A stretch of 64,000 nucleotides of DNA from Athripsodes cinereus (GCA_947579605.1 OX388306.1:3410001-3474000), one strand, 5' to 3'; counted from the first letter of the stretch, positions 20,042-31,165 are shown. The notes: a model not told the origin generated them from the letters alone. A program made the numbers and translations.

Positions 20042-22954
20042 ATGTATTTTTCCGATAACTCATATGAATCCATTCCCGATAACCCCCCTTCCCCCTATAA
20101 TTTCAGTCATAGTGATGATTCTTTCTACTCAGCTCTATCTTCCAAAGATCTACATATCTCTCACATTAATGCGCAAAGCATTCCTGCGCATTATGATGAC
20201 CTACTTTTAAACTTCTCAGATGTCAATTTTCATGCCCTGCTGGTGAGTGAGTCTTGGTTGAAACCATCTTTACCCTCATCCCAATTTTCTCTCCCAGGAT
20301 ATCAACTAATTCGCAATGACAGAACAGGAAAGGGAGCCGGTGGCGTGTGTATATACCTGCGTAATGACATTTCTTACACGATTATTGAACAATCTCCATC
20401 CAATTACGCAGCCGAACCCGAGTATATTTTTATAAATATCCACATTCATGAAACCACTATTCTACTCGGGGTAATATACTGCCCACCCTGTATCAATTAT
20501 TTTAATAAGTTTGAAACAGTTCTTGAAAATCTGTTACCTCTTTACAATGATGTTATTATCATGGGAGATCTAAATACCTCCTTACTCCTGGATGACTACC
20601 GTACCTCCCATCTCAAAAATCTGACTTACTCACTTAACTTAAATATCCTCCCGCTTTTACCCACACATCGCACTAAAGACTCATCATCTTTAATAGATTT
20701 AATTTTGACATCTGAGACCCAAAAAATCTCTTTCCATGGACAGTTTCCTGCATCCGCTTTTTCTAACCACGATCTTATCTTTGTCAGGTATCGGGTCAAA
20801 TGTCCGAAGCCTAAGCCTAAAGTAGTGCAATTGAGGAGCTATCGAGGCCTGGACATCAACAGTTTGATATCTGATTTCAATAATTTAGATTGGACCAACT
20901 TATACTCGAAAAATTCTGTTGATGAAAAGGTTGAGATAATGAACAATTATCTTCAACTGTTGTGTGACAGACATGCACCACTTAAATATGTACGTATCAA
21001 ACGTTCCCCAACACCATGGCTTTCGGACGAGATCAGGTGCCTGATGAGGAGACGTGACAGGGCCAAAGTAAGGTTTATCAAAACAGGAACACCCTCAAAT
21101 TGGGAAACTTATCGTGTTCTCCGTAACCGCTGTAACCAAATGTGTAGAAACGCTAAACGTGCACACTATAAACAAATTTTTGTAAATAAAACTTCATCCG
21201 ATATATGGCGAGGCCTCGGTGCAATGGGTGTGAATCAGGACGATTCTAAAGATAAAAAAATTAGCCTTGACCCCAACATTTTGAACAAACATTTTGCCAC
21301 CCCACCCTGTGATTTTAATCAGTCAGTCAAAAACTCCACACTATCATATATTCAAAACCTGCCTGATTTTGGTAAACCTGTATTTCATTTCTCTCGCGTT
21401 TCAAATGATTTAATTCGTAAGCACATCAATTCAATCCAATCCAAGTCGATTGGAGCTGATGGCGTGAGCATTAAATTCATTAAACTAATCATCGATCCCA
21501 TTTTACCGATACTAACTCATATTATAAACTTCTCATTAGATTCTGGTTCTTTTCCTTCCATCTGGAAGAAAGCTCACGTCATACCTCTTCCCAAAAAATC
21601 TTCTCCTCTAACTGAAGGGGATTATCGTCCTATCTCAATTCTTCCCATGTTTTCCAAAGTCATAGAGAAGGTTGTTCATGAGCAACTTGTCCACCATCTT
21701 ACTTCACATAATATACTTTCTCCCTTTCAATCAGGTTTCCGTAGTGGACACAGTACTACCACTGCTCTTGTCAAGGTGACTGATGATATACGGGGCGCTA
21801 TGGAAGAAAGAAAACTCACCCTTCTCATACTCCTCGATTTCAGTAGCGCCTTCAACTCAGTCGACTTTGATATACTTCTCGAAAAACTAAGGTATTACAA
21901 TCTCTCTGACAACACACTTCGTTGGTTTAGCTCTTATCTGAGAGATAGGACGCAATGCATTAAAACAGATAATCAAACTTCTGATTGGTTACCATTGACG
22001 GCAGGAGTTCCTCAGGGCGGGATCCTTTCACCACTCTTATTTTCGCTTTACATCAACTCAATAGTCGAACATATAAATGTAGGCTACCATCTGTATGCAG
22101 ATGATTTACAAATTTACTCACATTTCGAGTTGGATCAAGCACAGCTTGCACTCTCTCACATAAATGGTGAATTGGACCGCATTTCTCATTGGGCACAGCA
22201 AAATGGTTTGTTACTGAATCCTTCAAAATCTCAAGCAATCCTAATAGGCAGTTCTCGCCTCTTACCTAAAATTCCAATTGACACTTTACCCAAACTCTAC
22301 CTCAATAACTCTGAAATTTCTCTCTCAAAAAAGGTTAAGAATCTTGGTATGTTTTTCAATCAACATTTATCCTGGCAGTCTCAGGTTGGAGAGGTAAGTC
22401 GCAAATTTTTCTTTAGTCTCCACTCTCTTAGGCGACACCAAAATTTTCTTCCGCGAGAGACTAAAATACTCCTATCACTAACCTTACTTCTACCTTTGCT
22501 AGAGTATGCGGATGTGGCCTATCTGGACATCGACAACGAACAATTGATGAAACTGGAGCGTTTGCAAAACATCTGCATTCGTTTCAATTTTGGACTTCGA
22601 AAATTTGATCATATCTCTCAATATAGAAACGAGCTCAAATGGTTGAAAATGTCACAGCGTCGCAATCTGCATATTCTCTGCCTGCTCTTTAATGTTCTCC
22701 GCAACCCCTCTACTCCGAGCTACCTAAAATCTTGTTTTACGCCTTTGGCATCTCATGGCTTGCCTCTTCGTTCTGGTGCACTTGGTACGTTAACTATTCC
22801 CACTCATCGAACATCTTTTGTCACATCTTCCTTCACTATACATGCAGCTCGGTTATGGAATGATTTGCCTTTACTGATCAGACTTGCTCCTTCAATTTCC
22901 ATTTTCAAAAGTAGACTGAAACATCACTATCTTGCTCTCAATAACCCATCATAA
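20042..22954 (+). CDS. LINE ORF2: endonuclease and reverse transcriptase
   Basis: Encodes a 970-residue polyprotein from the ATG at 20042 with no stop or frameshift. An apurinic-type endonuclease domain (about residues 35-255) shows HINAQS, SESWL, IYCPP, GDLN, LIDLIL and SNHDLIF. The reverse transcriptase (about 440-720) shows SIGADGVS, DYRPISILP, QSGFRSGHST, LLDFSSAFNSVD, GVPQGGILSPLLF and HLYADDLQIY, so both catalytic aspartate motifs are intact. A C-terminal region ends AARLWNDLPLLIR. It would nick target DNA and copy the LINE RNA from the nick. Order of domains and sequence style place it in the CR1/L2/Daphne/Kiri group; the exact clade was not resolved. The usual SDH endonuclease motif reads SNH (Asn codon 20765-20767), which may reduce nicking unless this lineage tolerates it. 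An alternative upstream TTG at 20018 is less likely as start. Confidence 0.9.
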   Translation: MYFSDNSYESIPDNPPSPYNFSHSDDSFYSALSSKDLHISHINAQSIPAHYDDLLLNFSDVNFHALLVSESWLKPSLPSSQFSLPGYQLIRNDRTGKGAGGVCIYLRNDISYTIIEQSPSNYAAEPEYIFINIHIHETTILLGVIYCPPCINYFNKFETVLENLLPLYNDVIIMGDLNTSLLLDDYRTSHLKNLTYSLNLNILPLLPTHRTKDSSSLIDLILTSETQKISFHGQFPASAFSNHDLIFVRYRVKCPKPKPKVVQLRSYRGLDINSLISDFNNLDWTNLYSKNSVDEKVEIMNNYLQLLCDRHAPLKYVRIKRSPTPWLSDEIRCLMRRRDRAKVRFIKTGTPSNWETYRVLRNRCNQMCRNAKRAHYKQIFVNKTSSDIWRGLGAMGVNQDDSKDKKISLDPNILNKHFATPPCDFNQSVKNSTLSYIQNLPDFGKPVFHFSRVSNDLIRKHINSIQSKSIGADGVSIKFIKLIIDPILPILTHIINFSLDSGSFPSIWKKAHVIPLPKKSSPLTEGDYRPISILPMFSKVIEKVVHEQLVHHLTSHNILSPFQSGFRSGHSTTTALVKVTDDIRGAMEERKLTLLILLDFSSAFNSVDFDILLEKLRYYNLSDNTLRWFSSYLRDRTQCIKTDNQTSDWLPLTAGVPQGGILSPLLFSLYINSIVEHINVGYHLYADDLQIYSHFELDQAQLALSHINGELDRISHWAQQNGLLLNPSKSQAILIGSSRLLPKIPIDTLPKLYLNNSEISLSKKVKNLGMFFNQHLSWQSQVGEVSRKFFFSLHSLRRHQNFLPRETKILLSLTLLLPLLEYADVAYLDIDNEQLMKLERLQNICIRFNFGLRKFDHISQYRNELKWLKMSQRRNLHILCLLFNVLRNPSTPSYLKSCFTPLASHGLPLRSGALGTLTIPTHRTSFVTSSFTIHAARLWNDLPLLIRLAPSISIFKSRLKHHYLALNNPS

Positions 22955-23234
22955 TTCCATCCCCTTCCTTGTCCCCCTTTCCCCATTCCACTTTATGCAT
23001 GTATTATATATATATTTTTTATTTATTTATTTTTATTTTTATTTTTGTATGGGTATATTTATTTATTATTTTTTATTTTTTCTATGGTTCTGGCATACTT
23101 TATTATTTTTCTTATTTTTTTTTTTTTTTCAAACATCAGGTTGGTTGGCAGAAATTGCCATTTGGCAATAAACCCGCCTTTTGTACAATGTACTTGTCTA
23201 TTGTCACAATAAAGTTTATTTTATTTATTTTATT
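22955..23234 (+). other. 3' UTR and tail of the LINE
   Basis: T-rich segment, a short GGCAGAAATTGCCATTTGGC hairpin-like stretch, AATAAA at 23161-23172 and 23208-23213, and a tail of TTTATTTTATTTATT. The conserved end is probably what the reverse transcriptase recognises. Confidence 0.6.
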
Positions 23235-23565
23235 CATATATTTTACGGAATTTGAAGGCATTTTCAATTAAAAATAATTCCGAATATTACATAAGATGCC
23301 AATGTTATTATATTTCGAAAACACATGCCAATATAAATTATATTTAATTAAGGCAATTAAGGTATTTTATAGCTATTAAAAAAGCTCAGTTTTAAACCGG
23401 AATTATACTTTTAAAAGCCATATCAGCGATTATCATTATAGTGAGATGTAATCAAACAAATAATCAAACAAGTTATCATTTAATATTTTTCTATGTTTTG
23501 AATTTTGTAAATTTGAAATGGATAATTTTGTTTTATTGTATTAAAAAACATACATAGGTACCATC
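23235..23565. other. AT-rich sequence, nothing recognised
   Basis: No supported feature. Confidence 0.4.
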
Positions 23566-23850
23566 ATACCGCTTCTTTCATAGGTTAGGCAGAAGGACTG
23601 ATCACCATTTACTCCTATCCTTGCCTACACCTTTCGCTAACGTTACTGTCATACAATTCGTCATGCATTTTCTTCTATTCAAAGTGCTCAATACGTCTTG
23701 TAGGATCTGGTTTATATGATCATGCCATTTGATCTTCGGGCGGCTTCGTCTCCGGGCACCAGTCCTTTTCGCCAAAAATACTTTCTTGGTCATTCTGTCT
23801 TCGTTCATTCTATCTACACACCCAAACCGAAGTAGTATTAATTCATAAAA
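23566..23850 (-). mobile_element. LINE-A C-terminal fragment
   Basis: Minus strand encodes VDRMNEDRMTKKVFLAKRTG, RRRSRPKIKWHD and a 3' end with GGTATGATGG. These match the RMDDERMT-type motif of the copies at 57.6 and 61.7 kb. Some stops and shifts are present, so non-functional. Confidence 0.6.
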
Positions 23851-23889
23851 AGAATAATAGTCGGGTACAACTTTTAACCAGCCATAGGT

Positions 23890-24355
23890 TATGTAAGTAT
23901 TATGTAACTTACTTACTGCTAGCCCTCTTCTCTCCACTGCTGGATATAGGCCTCTTCAAAACTTTTCCACACTTTCCTATCTCGAGCGATACGATACCAC
24001 TGTTTTCCCATCATCTGGACAATATCGTCAACCCATCTATTTTGGGGTCTTCCTACGCTTTTTTTGTCCTCCCACGGTCTCCATTCAAGAATTCTGGAAG
24101 TCCATCTGTCATCCTATCGTCTTACCACATGACCAGCCCATTGCCATTTCAGCTTGGAGACGTTATCAACAACATCAACGACGTTTGTCTTTCGTCAGAT
24201 GGTTTAATTTTTTATTTTGTCTCTCAAACTAATACTGAGCGTTTGTCTCTCCATGGCACGCTGTAAACAGCTCAGTTTTTGTTTGCTCCCAAGTGTTGGC
24301 TTCATTGTTTCTAGCCTATATGTAATCACTGGCTGGACACAAGAATCTTAAAGTT
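23890..24355 (-). mobile_element. LINE-B (RTE) C-terminal fragment
   Basis: Read on the minus strand: WQWAGHVVRR, RWTSRILEWRPWEDKKSVGR, RWVDDIVQMMGKQWYRIARD and WKSFEEAYIQQWREEG. This is the RTE ORF C-terminus, similar residue by residue to the young copy at 27491-28178. It carries stops and a frame change and is older. Confidence 0.7.
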
Positions 24356-25039
24356 TTCTCTTAAGACTTATGAGGACTTATTATGTTAGCTCAAAAGAAT
24401 GCTAATCCATTGCTTATTGCTTGTTTGTGAGTGACTGTCTCTTACTTAACAACCAAACACAAGAGTTGAAGATATATTTACTAAGTGTTTGTTTATTGCT
24501 TATAATTATTGCTGAATATTTATTACGCGTTAACAAAATCTCCAGCTCAATGATGTGAATATTCTATCAATACCAATCATTATCAAAATCTACGTTTGAA
24601 GCTGAATTATATTTGCATAAAGTTCATGCATTATTGAAAAGTGTATATTACCAACGATTGAGCTCTATGATGGATCGATTCCCACAGAGCTTTGCATGAA
24701 ATTATAAATAAAGCAAAACAACGTGATTGTTAAAATGGATCGGTAAATGGTGGAATATTTTTATTTGTTTTTCTCATTTTATATATTTTTTATTTATTTC
24801 TCAATTTTTCATTGCCTTATCGTCATAGAAAACGAAGCGTTATTTTGGAAAGTTTTTCCCGGTTTCCCGTTAAATGCCTTATTCCTGATGTTTTACGAAC
24901 ACCTGTTTTATACAGAATGTTTGAAAAATTACAGAAAAGGGTGTGAGCCTTTTGTTTGCCAATTAATCTATGGAAAGTATTTATGTTTCTGAGACAAGTA
25001 TTGCAGAAATAAAAAGGAACGCACTACAATATTAGGCTT
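24356..25039. other. AT-rich sequence, nothing recognised
   Basis: No supported feature. Confidence 0.4.
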
Positions 25040-26455
25040 CTCTTTTAGAAAACCAAGTATACAAAATGTAACATTGCGCAAAATCTAATCGATAGAAGTG
25101 AAAAAAAAGCGTCTTAAACCTATTGAATTGGCTCTAGGCTGGTTTACGTGATTACTTTCGGTGTCCATGGTAAACGTTCACCAATTTTACCGGTCTCACT
25201 TTCACAATGTTGAGAAATACCTTAATATGTACAAACTCTTGCAACAAAACTTTTTTTGAATCTGTTATTTCAGATGTCGAATAAATCAAGATCTTCCATC
25301 TCAATGTAGCCGAATCATATAGGTGCAATTATTCCCGATAGGGATACAATAATTAAATGTGCTTTGACTATGCCGTTAGTCAAAACTATGTATGTACCTA
25401 CCAGTATTTTTAAAAAGTGGTTAAACTTTAACCTGTTGTGTTTCTTTGTAGAGTCACATGCCTCATGCCGTATCTGGAGCTATATTGTATCTCCATAACG
25501 ACACACACAGAATTTAATGTCGCATTAAAGCGAGAAATGCTGCCCCGAGTGAGCACTCTAAAAAAATGCCGCTAAAAGGGAAGGGAAGATATGGGAATAT
25601 GCAATCTTCTCTATGCAGTATCGTTAGTTACTTGAAGGGGATATTAGGCTACTAAAGAAAGTAAAAAAATAATATGAAGTTTTACACATATTATAAACGT
25701 CAAGTCAATAAATTTCGGGTGCAACTGCTAGTGAAAAATAAACGAATAATTAATGGATGCCATCCGTTATATTGATCACCTATTTCCATCAATCAAGTAA
25801 AGGAGAAATTATTGAAGGAAATAAATTAGGCAGAAAGTCTTAGTCGCAAGCAGTAAATGTGAGTTTAAGAAAACGATACTTCTTATAATAAATCATAAAA
25901 TATCCAAGGAAATGAAACAAAAGGATAAATTTTCTTAACCATTCTTGTTTTATTTGTTAATATTTTGACGAATAGCCAAATGTTTAATAATTTATCTTTT
26001 CTTAAAATATCGTATTTGAATCATTTCAACCAGCATTTCTTATTAATCAAAACAACAAATCCTTAAAATCATATCGTTTTGACATAGGTACTCACATTTA
26101 GAATATTTACTTTTTTTATTTTAAACATTTGTTGCTGACTAGTCGAACTAGCAGCCGATTAAGTATTGAACTTAATTGTTCCGGTGCCATTTAGATGGGA
26201 GATCGGGATCTATTTGAGATCTGAAATTTGAGATCCCAAAAAGATAGTTGCTTCTATGGTTTGCATATAACATCTCTCGATTGGTGGACCTTACAAAGTG
26301 ACAGTGAGAACGGTGGAATTGGTGAACGCTGTCCATGGACACTGAAAATGATCACTTAAGCCAGCCTAGAGCCAATTCGTTAGCGTTGGTACGCCTTTCT
26401 CATTTCTTCCGATTGGGTTTTCCATAATGTTGCATTGTGTAGACATGGTTCTCCA
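25040..26455. mobile_element. 1.4 kb element with about 190-bp inverted arms
   Basis: The left arm (about 25040-25230) and the right arm (about 26265-26455) are diverged reverse complements, anchored by GAATTGGCTCTAGGCTGG, AGTGTCCATGG and GTTCACCAATT. The region between has no transposase frame. A third partial arm lies at 32505-32590. Interpreted as an old foldback or non-autonomous DNA element. Confidence 0.6.
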
Positions 26456-27490
26456 ATCGAGATTTTCTCTAATCTTTTGACTTGAAACTTTATACTTTCT
26501 GATCTCTGTGTTTCTCTATTTCACATGTCATTTACATAATATTTAAAAGAGACCTTAAAATTCATAAATATCACAAAAACCTTAAATGATATTTGTTAAT
26601 TAATTTCACTATAATTGTTGTTATAATTTTGACGTACGCATGTTGATGTGCCTGTGCTAAAAGCTTTTCCAATCGTATGTTGACTTAAGCTAGAAAAAAA
26701 TGTACCGGAAATTTACAACATTGCTTTAGATAGACATTTTCTCTGTTCCATTTATATCTACGTATTCTGTCATTTATTTGATAGCAGGTAACAACAAAAC
26801 CTATACATAAATCAACCTTATCAGTATTTCTTCTTAGCCACACATGTCTTGTTTTATAGTTTAATGAAATGTCATGGAAAATGTATTGAGCTTTAACGTT
26901 ATTTTTATATCAAATTGTATCTTTTGAGAAAGATTGAAGACCTGTCATGAAAAACAGTTGGCAACCATTAGGCTTATAGATTTTCAGAAACAGATGGGAT
27001 TTTTCAAATAGATAATATGTTATTATTAAAACGTATCCAATTTGACTGACGTTAAATCTTAAAAGTAAAGCACATTCAATCTTGCCTTTGGTTTACAAAA
27101 GACAAACTTATATTTTTAACAGACATATCAGTCTGGAGGCGTTTTTAATATTTCAATTTCGCAGGATTTGTGTAATGGTTCGTAGGTATATTTGTAGATT
27201 TCATATTTTTATGGAAATGGTTTTCTGAGTAGATGACGAGTTTTAGGGTATGCTAAGTAAGCTTGATGGTCTTCTCTGCAACGTAATTATTGTCTTACCT
27301 TCCCGTCTCTGTGACATTCAATCGGATACAATCAAGAAATATGTTGTTCTTTACATAATTTCTGATTGTTGGCAGATTTCTGATATATTTCTATATTGAC
27401 AAATAATTTGAAAACGTTTAACAGTTTGCTCAATTCCATCAATTTCATAATTATTTGTCAATTTTTATTAACCTTATACAATGTTACAAT
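26456..27490. other. AT-rich sequence, nothing recognised
   Basis: No gene seen; holds the left copy of the RTE target duplication at its end (27480-27490). Confidence 0.4.
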
Positions 27491-28156
27491 ATATCAAAGA
27501 CCAAAGTCATGAGTGATGCAAACCAGTCATGTAATATCGTGGTAGATGGACAAGCTATCCAACAAGTTGATAGCTATGTATACCTAGGGCACACTGTAAA
27601 ACTTGGAAGAGAGAATCAAGAGGTAGAAATTGAAAGAAGACGAGGCTTGGCATGGGCGGCCTTTGGTAAATTATCTTATATCCTGAAATCCCCGAAATAC
27701 CCAAATTATCTGAAAAAGAAGCTATTTGATGCCTGTGTTCTCCCAGTGCTCACCTATGGCTGTGAAACTTTTGTGTTCACGAAAAGAATTTTACACAAAT
27801 TATCAGTGACGCAAAGATCCATGGAAAGGAGAATGCTGGGTATTTCACTGAGAGACAGGAAAACTAATGTATGGATCAGAGAAAAGACCAGGGTCGTCGA
27901 TGTCGTTCACAAAGTTTCTAGTCAGAAATGGAGTTGGGCTGGTCATGTGGCCAGAAACACAGACTCTAGGTGGACAAAGAAAGTTCTGGAGTGGAGACCT
28001 AGAACAGGCAGAAGAAGTGTTGGTAGGCCTCAAGCACGATGGTCGGACGACATAAGACGGGTTGCAGGGGTCGGCTGGATGCGGTCTGCCCAGGATAGAG
28101 AGCTGTGGAGATCAATGGGGGAGGCCTATGTTCAACAATGGACGCAGGGAGGCTGA
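27491..28156 (+). CDS. RTE reverse transcriptase, C-terminal 221 residues
   Basis: Open from the insertion point to TGA at 28154-28156. It starts SKTKVMSDANQSCN, passes DSYVYLGHTVKLGRENQEVE, RRRGLAWAAFGKL, VLPVLTYGCETFVFT, QRSMERRMLGISLRDR and WSWAGHVARNTDSRWTKKVL, and ends GRRSVGRPQARWSDDIRR with DRELWRSMGEAYVQQW. These are the hallmarks of the region downstream of the catalytic motifs in RTE/BovB-type ORFs. The polymerase core and endonuclease were lost by 5' truncation, so no activity is expected. It opens 36 bases earlier only because the flanking sequence happens to lack a stop. Confidence 0.85.
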   Translation: MSKTKVMSDANQSCNIVVDGQAIQQVDSYVYLGHTVKLGRENQEVEIERRRGLAWAAFGKLSYILKSPKYPNYLKKKLFDACVLPVLTYGCETFVFTKRILHKLSVTQRSMERRMLGISLRDRKTNVWIREKTRVVDVVHKVSSQKWSWAGHVARNTDSRWTKKVLEWRPRTGRRSVGRPQARWSDDIRRVAGVGWMRSAQDRELWRSMGEAYVQQWTQGG

Positions 28157-28178
28157 AATGATGATGATGATGATGATG
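27491..28178 (+). mobile_element. young 5'-truncated RTE LINE with 11-bp target duplication
   Basis: AATGTTACAAT occurs exactly at 27480-27490 and 28179-28189, bracketing a 688-bp insertion. The insertion is an uninterrupted reverse transcriptase C-terminus followed by a (GAT)n-type tail at 28158-28178. 5' truncation and a short trinucleotide tail are usual for RTE elements. Confidence 0.9.
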
Positions 28179-28189
28179 AATGTTACAAT

Positions 28190-30063
28190 TCTTTGGAAAA
28201 TATAATCCTAACACTTACATTTTATATATATATCATAAATTAGGTTCAAATTTAGAAACCTTTAATATTAACTCTTTTAGTTAAATTATGTATTAATTTT
28301 ATATTTTCTATTATTTTTCAATCCATTTTTTATACGAATGATTATTGAGTTTTTTTTTTTTAATTTATAAACTTATCTAAATATTAATTAGACACAACTT
28401 ACAAATAGGCCATTGCATTGTGTACTGTTTTTCATGACGTAATGTGTTATTAATGTGCTCGATATGTAGGAAGGTATGTATTGTTTTTAGTTTACCAATC
28501 AATAAATCAATAACAAAGACAAAATAAAAAAACCTATTGATTAGGCACACTCAGCTCTACTTAGAAATTGAAGAAGGTAATAAATAATATAAAAGAAATG
28601 ACTTTCAAGTGAGTATAAGATTGTTGTAAAATATTTCTTAATTTTATAATCTCAAGCCACACATTTTTTTTAATAAATCAGTACATTTGAAAGAAGCCAC
28701 ACCTATTATTATTTTATTTTCAGCACTCATTTTAGTAAAACAGGTTAGGTTCAAACCTCTTAATTGAGAGCTGTTCTCAGGGCATTGAATGACTTCTTTT
28801 CAGAACAATCTTAAAGCTCTGATATCACTATTACATAAAAAATCGTTTATACTTATTATCTTTAGCAAGTTTGTCAGAAACCAGATTAATCTCATCATTA
28901 TAATTATTTCTGAAACCGTTATGGTTGGAACAATGTATTATGAAAGAAATATAACAACACGCGGATTTTGAGGTCATCAGAAACCTTACGAATAAAAGAA
29001 AAGCGCTTTTTCAAGACATTTTCAGAAAAAAGTGACCCAGTAAGGAACATCATCTCATTTATTCTACATAGACCAAAGATCTTGGCTGCATGCTTTTCAA
29101 ACCTTATAGACAATTTATATTATTACAACCACAATATTATTCTGTTTGCTTTCTTCAACAAACTTACGAAGGATGCTAGTCTGATATTAATCACAATTTC
29201 AATGGGAAAGAGAGAATATTAAATTGTCATTGTTGGGTATTTGCTCAAGGCCTCATTTCCATAATGTAATATTAAAGTCTTCCACAAGGTTAAGACAATG
29301 CCATGCTGAGGTCAAACAAAAAGGTTAAGTGAGAAATAAAACCTTAAACTATTAAAGTACAAACTGTTAGCTTATCCAGGTTAGTAAGTCTTCTAAAGAT
29401 GATGCTGAAAAATAAGTGATCAAAAGTTCGTCACTAGTGGATGAAAAGTGATAATATTAAACCTTTAATGGAGAGGTAAATAAATAATTATATATTTTCT
29501 TTCTTGGGTATACTAAGAACGAAATCAAAGGGTTTTGGTCAAGTTGTGAAACAAATTTGTCAGAAAAAAAGTTACAAATTTTGATTCTTTTGTTAGACAC
29601 ATTAATCCTTTGTTAATAAATTGTATAATATTTTTTTATACGCATCACTCCTCGATATAAGGTAACCTAGTGAGGTTTCTGCAACCTAATTGTAGCCAGA
29701 ATGTCTTAGTTTTTGTATGTTTGTTATTATTATTGTTGATTGAATAAAGTGTATTGAATTTAGAATAAGATGGGTAAAAAAGTGTTTAAAAAATACTTTA
29801 AAAAAAAATCACTACATTTCACAAGTTCAATAAAGAAAAAAAGAAGATGATAGTCGGTGCAGAGTTTCGTGATCTTCATTTCTAGATGATGTTGCTATTT
29901 CGAGCTTTCTATGTATGGTTTGCTTTTCTTTTTCTTCATGAAGTTTCAAGTCTGCAAACTTTTGAAAATCACTTCATCAGCAAGTCGAGAAGAAAAAGGA
30001 AAAATCAGACGCGGTAAATCCAAAAGAGCAACATCATTTAAATATACTTTATTTGCAGAAAAG
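28190..30063. other. AT-rich; one possible retroelement 3' end
   Basis: Near 29630-29755 a less AT-rich patch ends with TTGATTGAATAAAGTG, resembling the 3' end of a LINE or a transcript. No coding frame could be supported in the rest. Confidence 0.4.
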
Positions 30064-30294
30064 TGTAGGGGTTCCGAAATAGCAATAGCCACATCGTAAA
30101 TCACGTGGAGAATTATTCTTAGAAAAAAGAAAATGTTCTTTTTTTAAAAACTACCATCATATAAGATAAAAAGGGATTATTTTTGGCTGTGCTGAATAAA
30201 CGTTACTTTTTCTCTGTCTATCCCACGTAAGATTTAATATCGATATTCATAAAATAAGATTTTATTTTTAATAAGTTGGCGCCCAACGTAGGCT
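30064..30294 (+). mobile_element. LTR retrotransposon remnant: possible LTR plus primer-binding site
   Basis: TGGCGCCCAACGT at 30277-30289 followed by AGGC matches the complement of the tRNA-Lys 3' end used as primer-binding site by many LTR elements (one mismatch in the first 16). Just upstream are a polyadenylation-like GAATAAACG (30193-30201) and a TATAAGATAAAAAGG promoter-like run (30161-30175), as expected inside an LTR. A TGTAGGGG at 30064 could be the LTR start; its 3' end lacks the usual CA, so boundaries are guesses. No gag or pol was found nearby. Confidence 0.4.
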
Positions 30295-30649
30295 TACACG
30301 TGCAATTTTTTTAGCAAGGAGTTTTTAGTAGACGCACCAATTTTTTTTTCAACAATAATAAACTTGATATAACATATTTTTTCTTCTTCTTTGAAAATAC
30401 CTGTAGCAGGTATTTCTTTTTTCACAAAAACACGTGAAATATCGAACAAGTTGTTTATTTTACTTTTTTTTTCTTTCAACGCGTGACTTGTGTACAAACG
30501 AAGCTCCTCATAATAATTTGATTTTCATTTTGTCTTGAATATAGTCTTATGAACTAAGGCTTTTTTGTTCATATTGTTCTTTGAAATACGTCACCGTTGG
30601 TGAGATAAGATTACTTGAATGAGTTTTCCATTTTTTTTTCTTGTGATAT
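30295..30649. other. AT-rich sequence after the primer-binding site
   Basis: No reading frame. Could be leader sequence of the LTR element or unrelated. Confidence 0.35.
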
Positions 30650-31165
30650 TTTTTTTTACGCAGCGGCAGAATTGCCATTCACACTTCTCAGCATTATACA
30701 ACCAGATAAGTCTCCATATGATCAGTCATGGTCACACAAAAACTTAACAGTCTAATGCCAGGATATCAAAGGATTAGGCTCAAAACGCGGGATCAAAATA
30801 CCAGCATTGTGCCTGAAATATCTGTGTTCAAAAACTTTTTTACAATATTACAAGTGTTTATTATAATAGATTTTTGAATTTTAATATTCAAATTAACCGG
30901 TAAATCTAATTTTTGTAAATTATTTATTAAAGATTTCGGAGTTACCCCTGTAGCTGACATGACTAAAGGTATTATATAAACGGATCTAGAATGCCAAATA
31001 TTTTTTATTTCTCCTGCTAGTTCTGTATATTTACGTATTTTTTCTGCGACGGTTGTTTGTATATTATGTGTATTTGGGACAGCGATGTCTATTAGGTACG
31101 TTATTTTATTACGTTTATCATGTATATCTTTTAATATAAATGTAATGGTATTCTTTTTTATTAAA
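30650..31165 (-). mobile_element. LINE-F fragment with 3' UTR and A tail
   Basis: Minus-strand element: a reverse transcriptase C-terminus (30793-31152), a 3' UTR with GAGCCTAATCCTTTGATATC and ATGCTGAGAAGTGTGAATGG, and an A run at about 30651-30659. The same UTR occurs at 10335-10490 in the opposite direction. Confidence 0.65.
30793..31152 (-). pseudogene. LINE-F ORF C-terminus (restriction-like endonuclease type)
   Basis: A 119-residue open frame without its own start: NKITYLIDIAVPNTHNIQTT, EKIRKYTELAGEIKNIW, VYIIPLVMSATGVTPKSL and INTCNIVKKFL before TGA. The order LIDIAVP, EK..KY.EL..EI...W and IIPLV.S.TGV.PK is recalled from the C-terminus of LINEs that carry a restriction-enzyme-like endonuclease after the reverse transcriptase (R2/R4/Dong-type); clade not verified. 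Truncated, so inactive. Confidence 0.65.

Larger units (their letters stand above)
18648..23234 (+). mobile_element. CR1-group LINE insertion, 4.6 kb, 5'-truncated in ORF1
   Basis: The element has the end of ORF1, a T-rich spacer, an intact ORF2 and a T-rich 3' UTR that ends GCCATTTGGCAATAAACCCG, a polyadenylation signal at 23208-23213 and TTTATTTTATTTATTTTATT. CATATAT flanks both proposed ends (18641-18647 and 23235-23241), fitting a short target duplication, though a 7-bp AT match is only moderate evidence. That boundary explains why ORF1 lacks its N-terminal part. The open ORF2 suggests recent arrival relative to neighbouring fragments. Confidence 0.75.

Noticed and set aside
22053..22238. 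Minus-strand frame inside ORF2
   Set aside because: Shadow of the reverse transcriptase coding sequence.
28999..29222. Possible microRNA or small gene near 29 kb
   Set aside because: No hairpin of suitable form and no coding motif; nothing to support a call.
29960..30000. Third type of hammerhead on the minus strand (CTGATGA followed further on by GAAAC)
   Set aside because: The proposed stem II is weak and stems I and III do not pair; judged chance.
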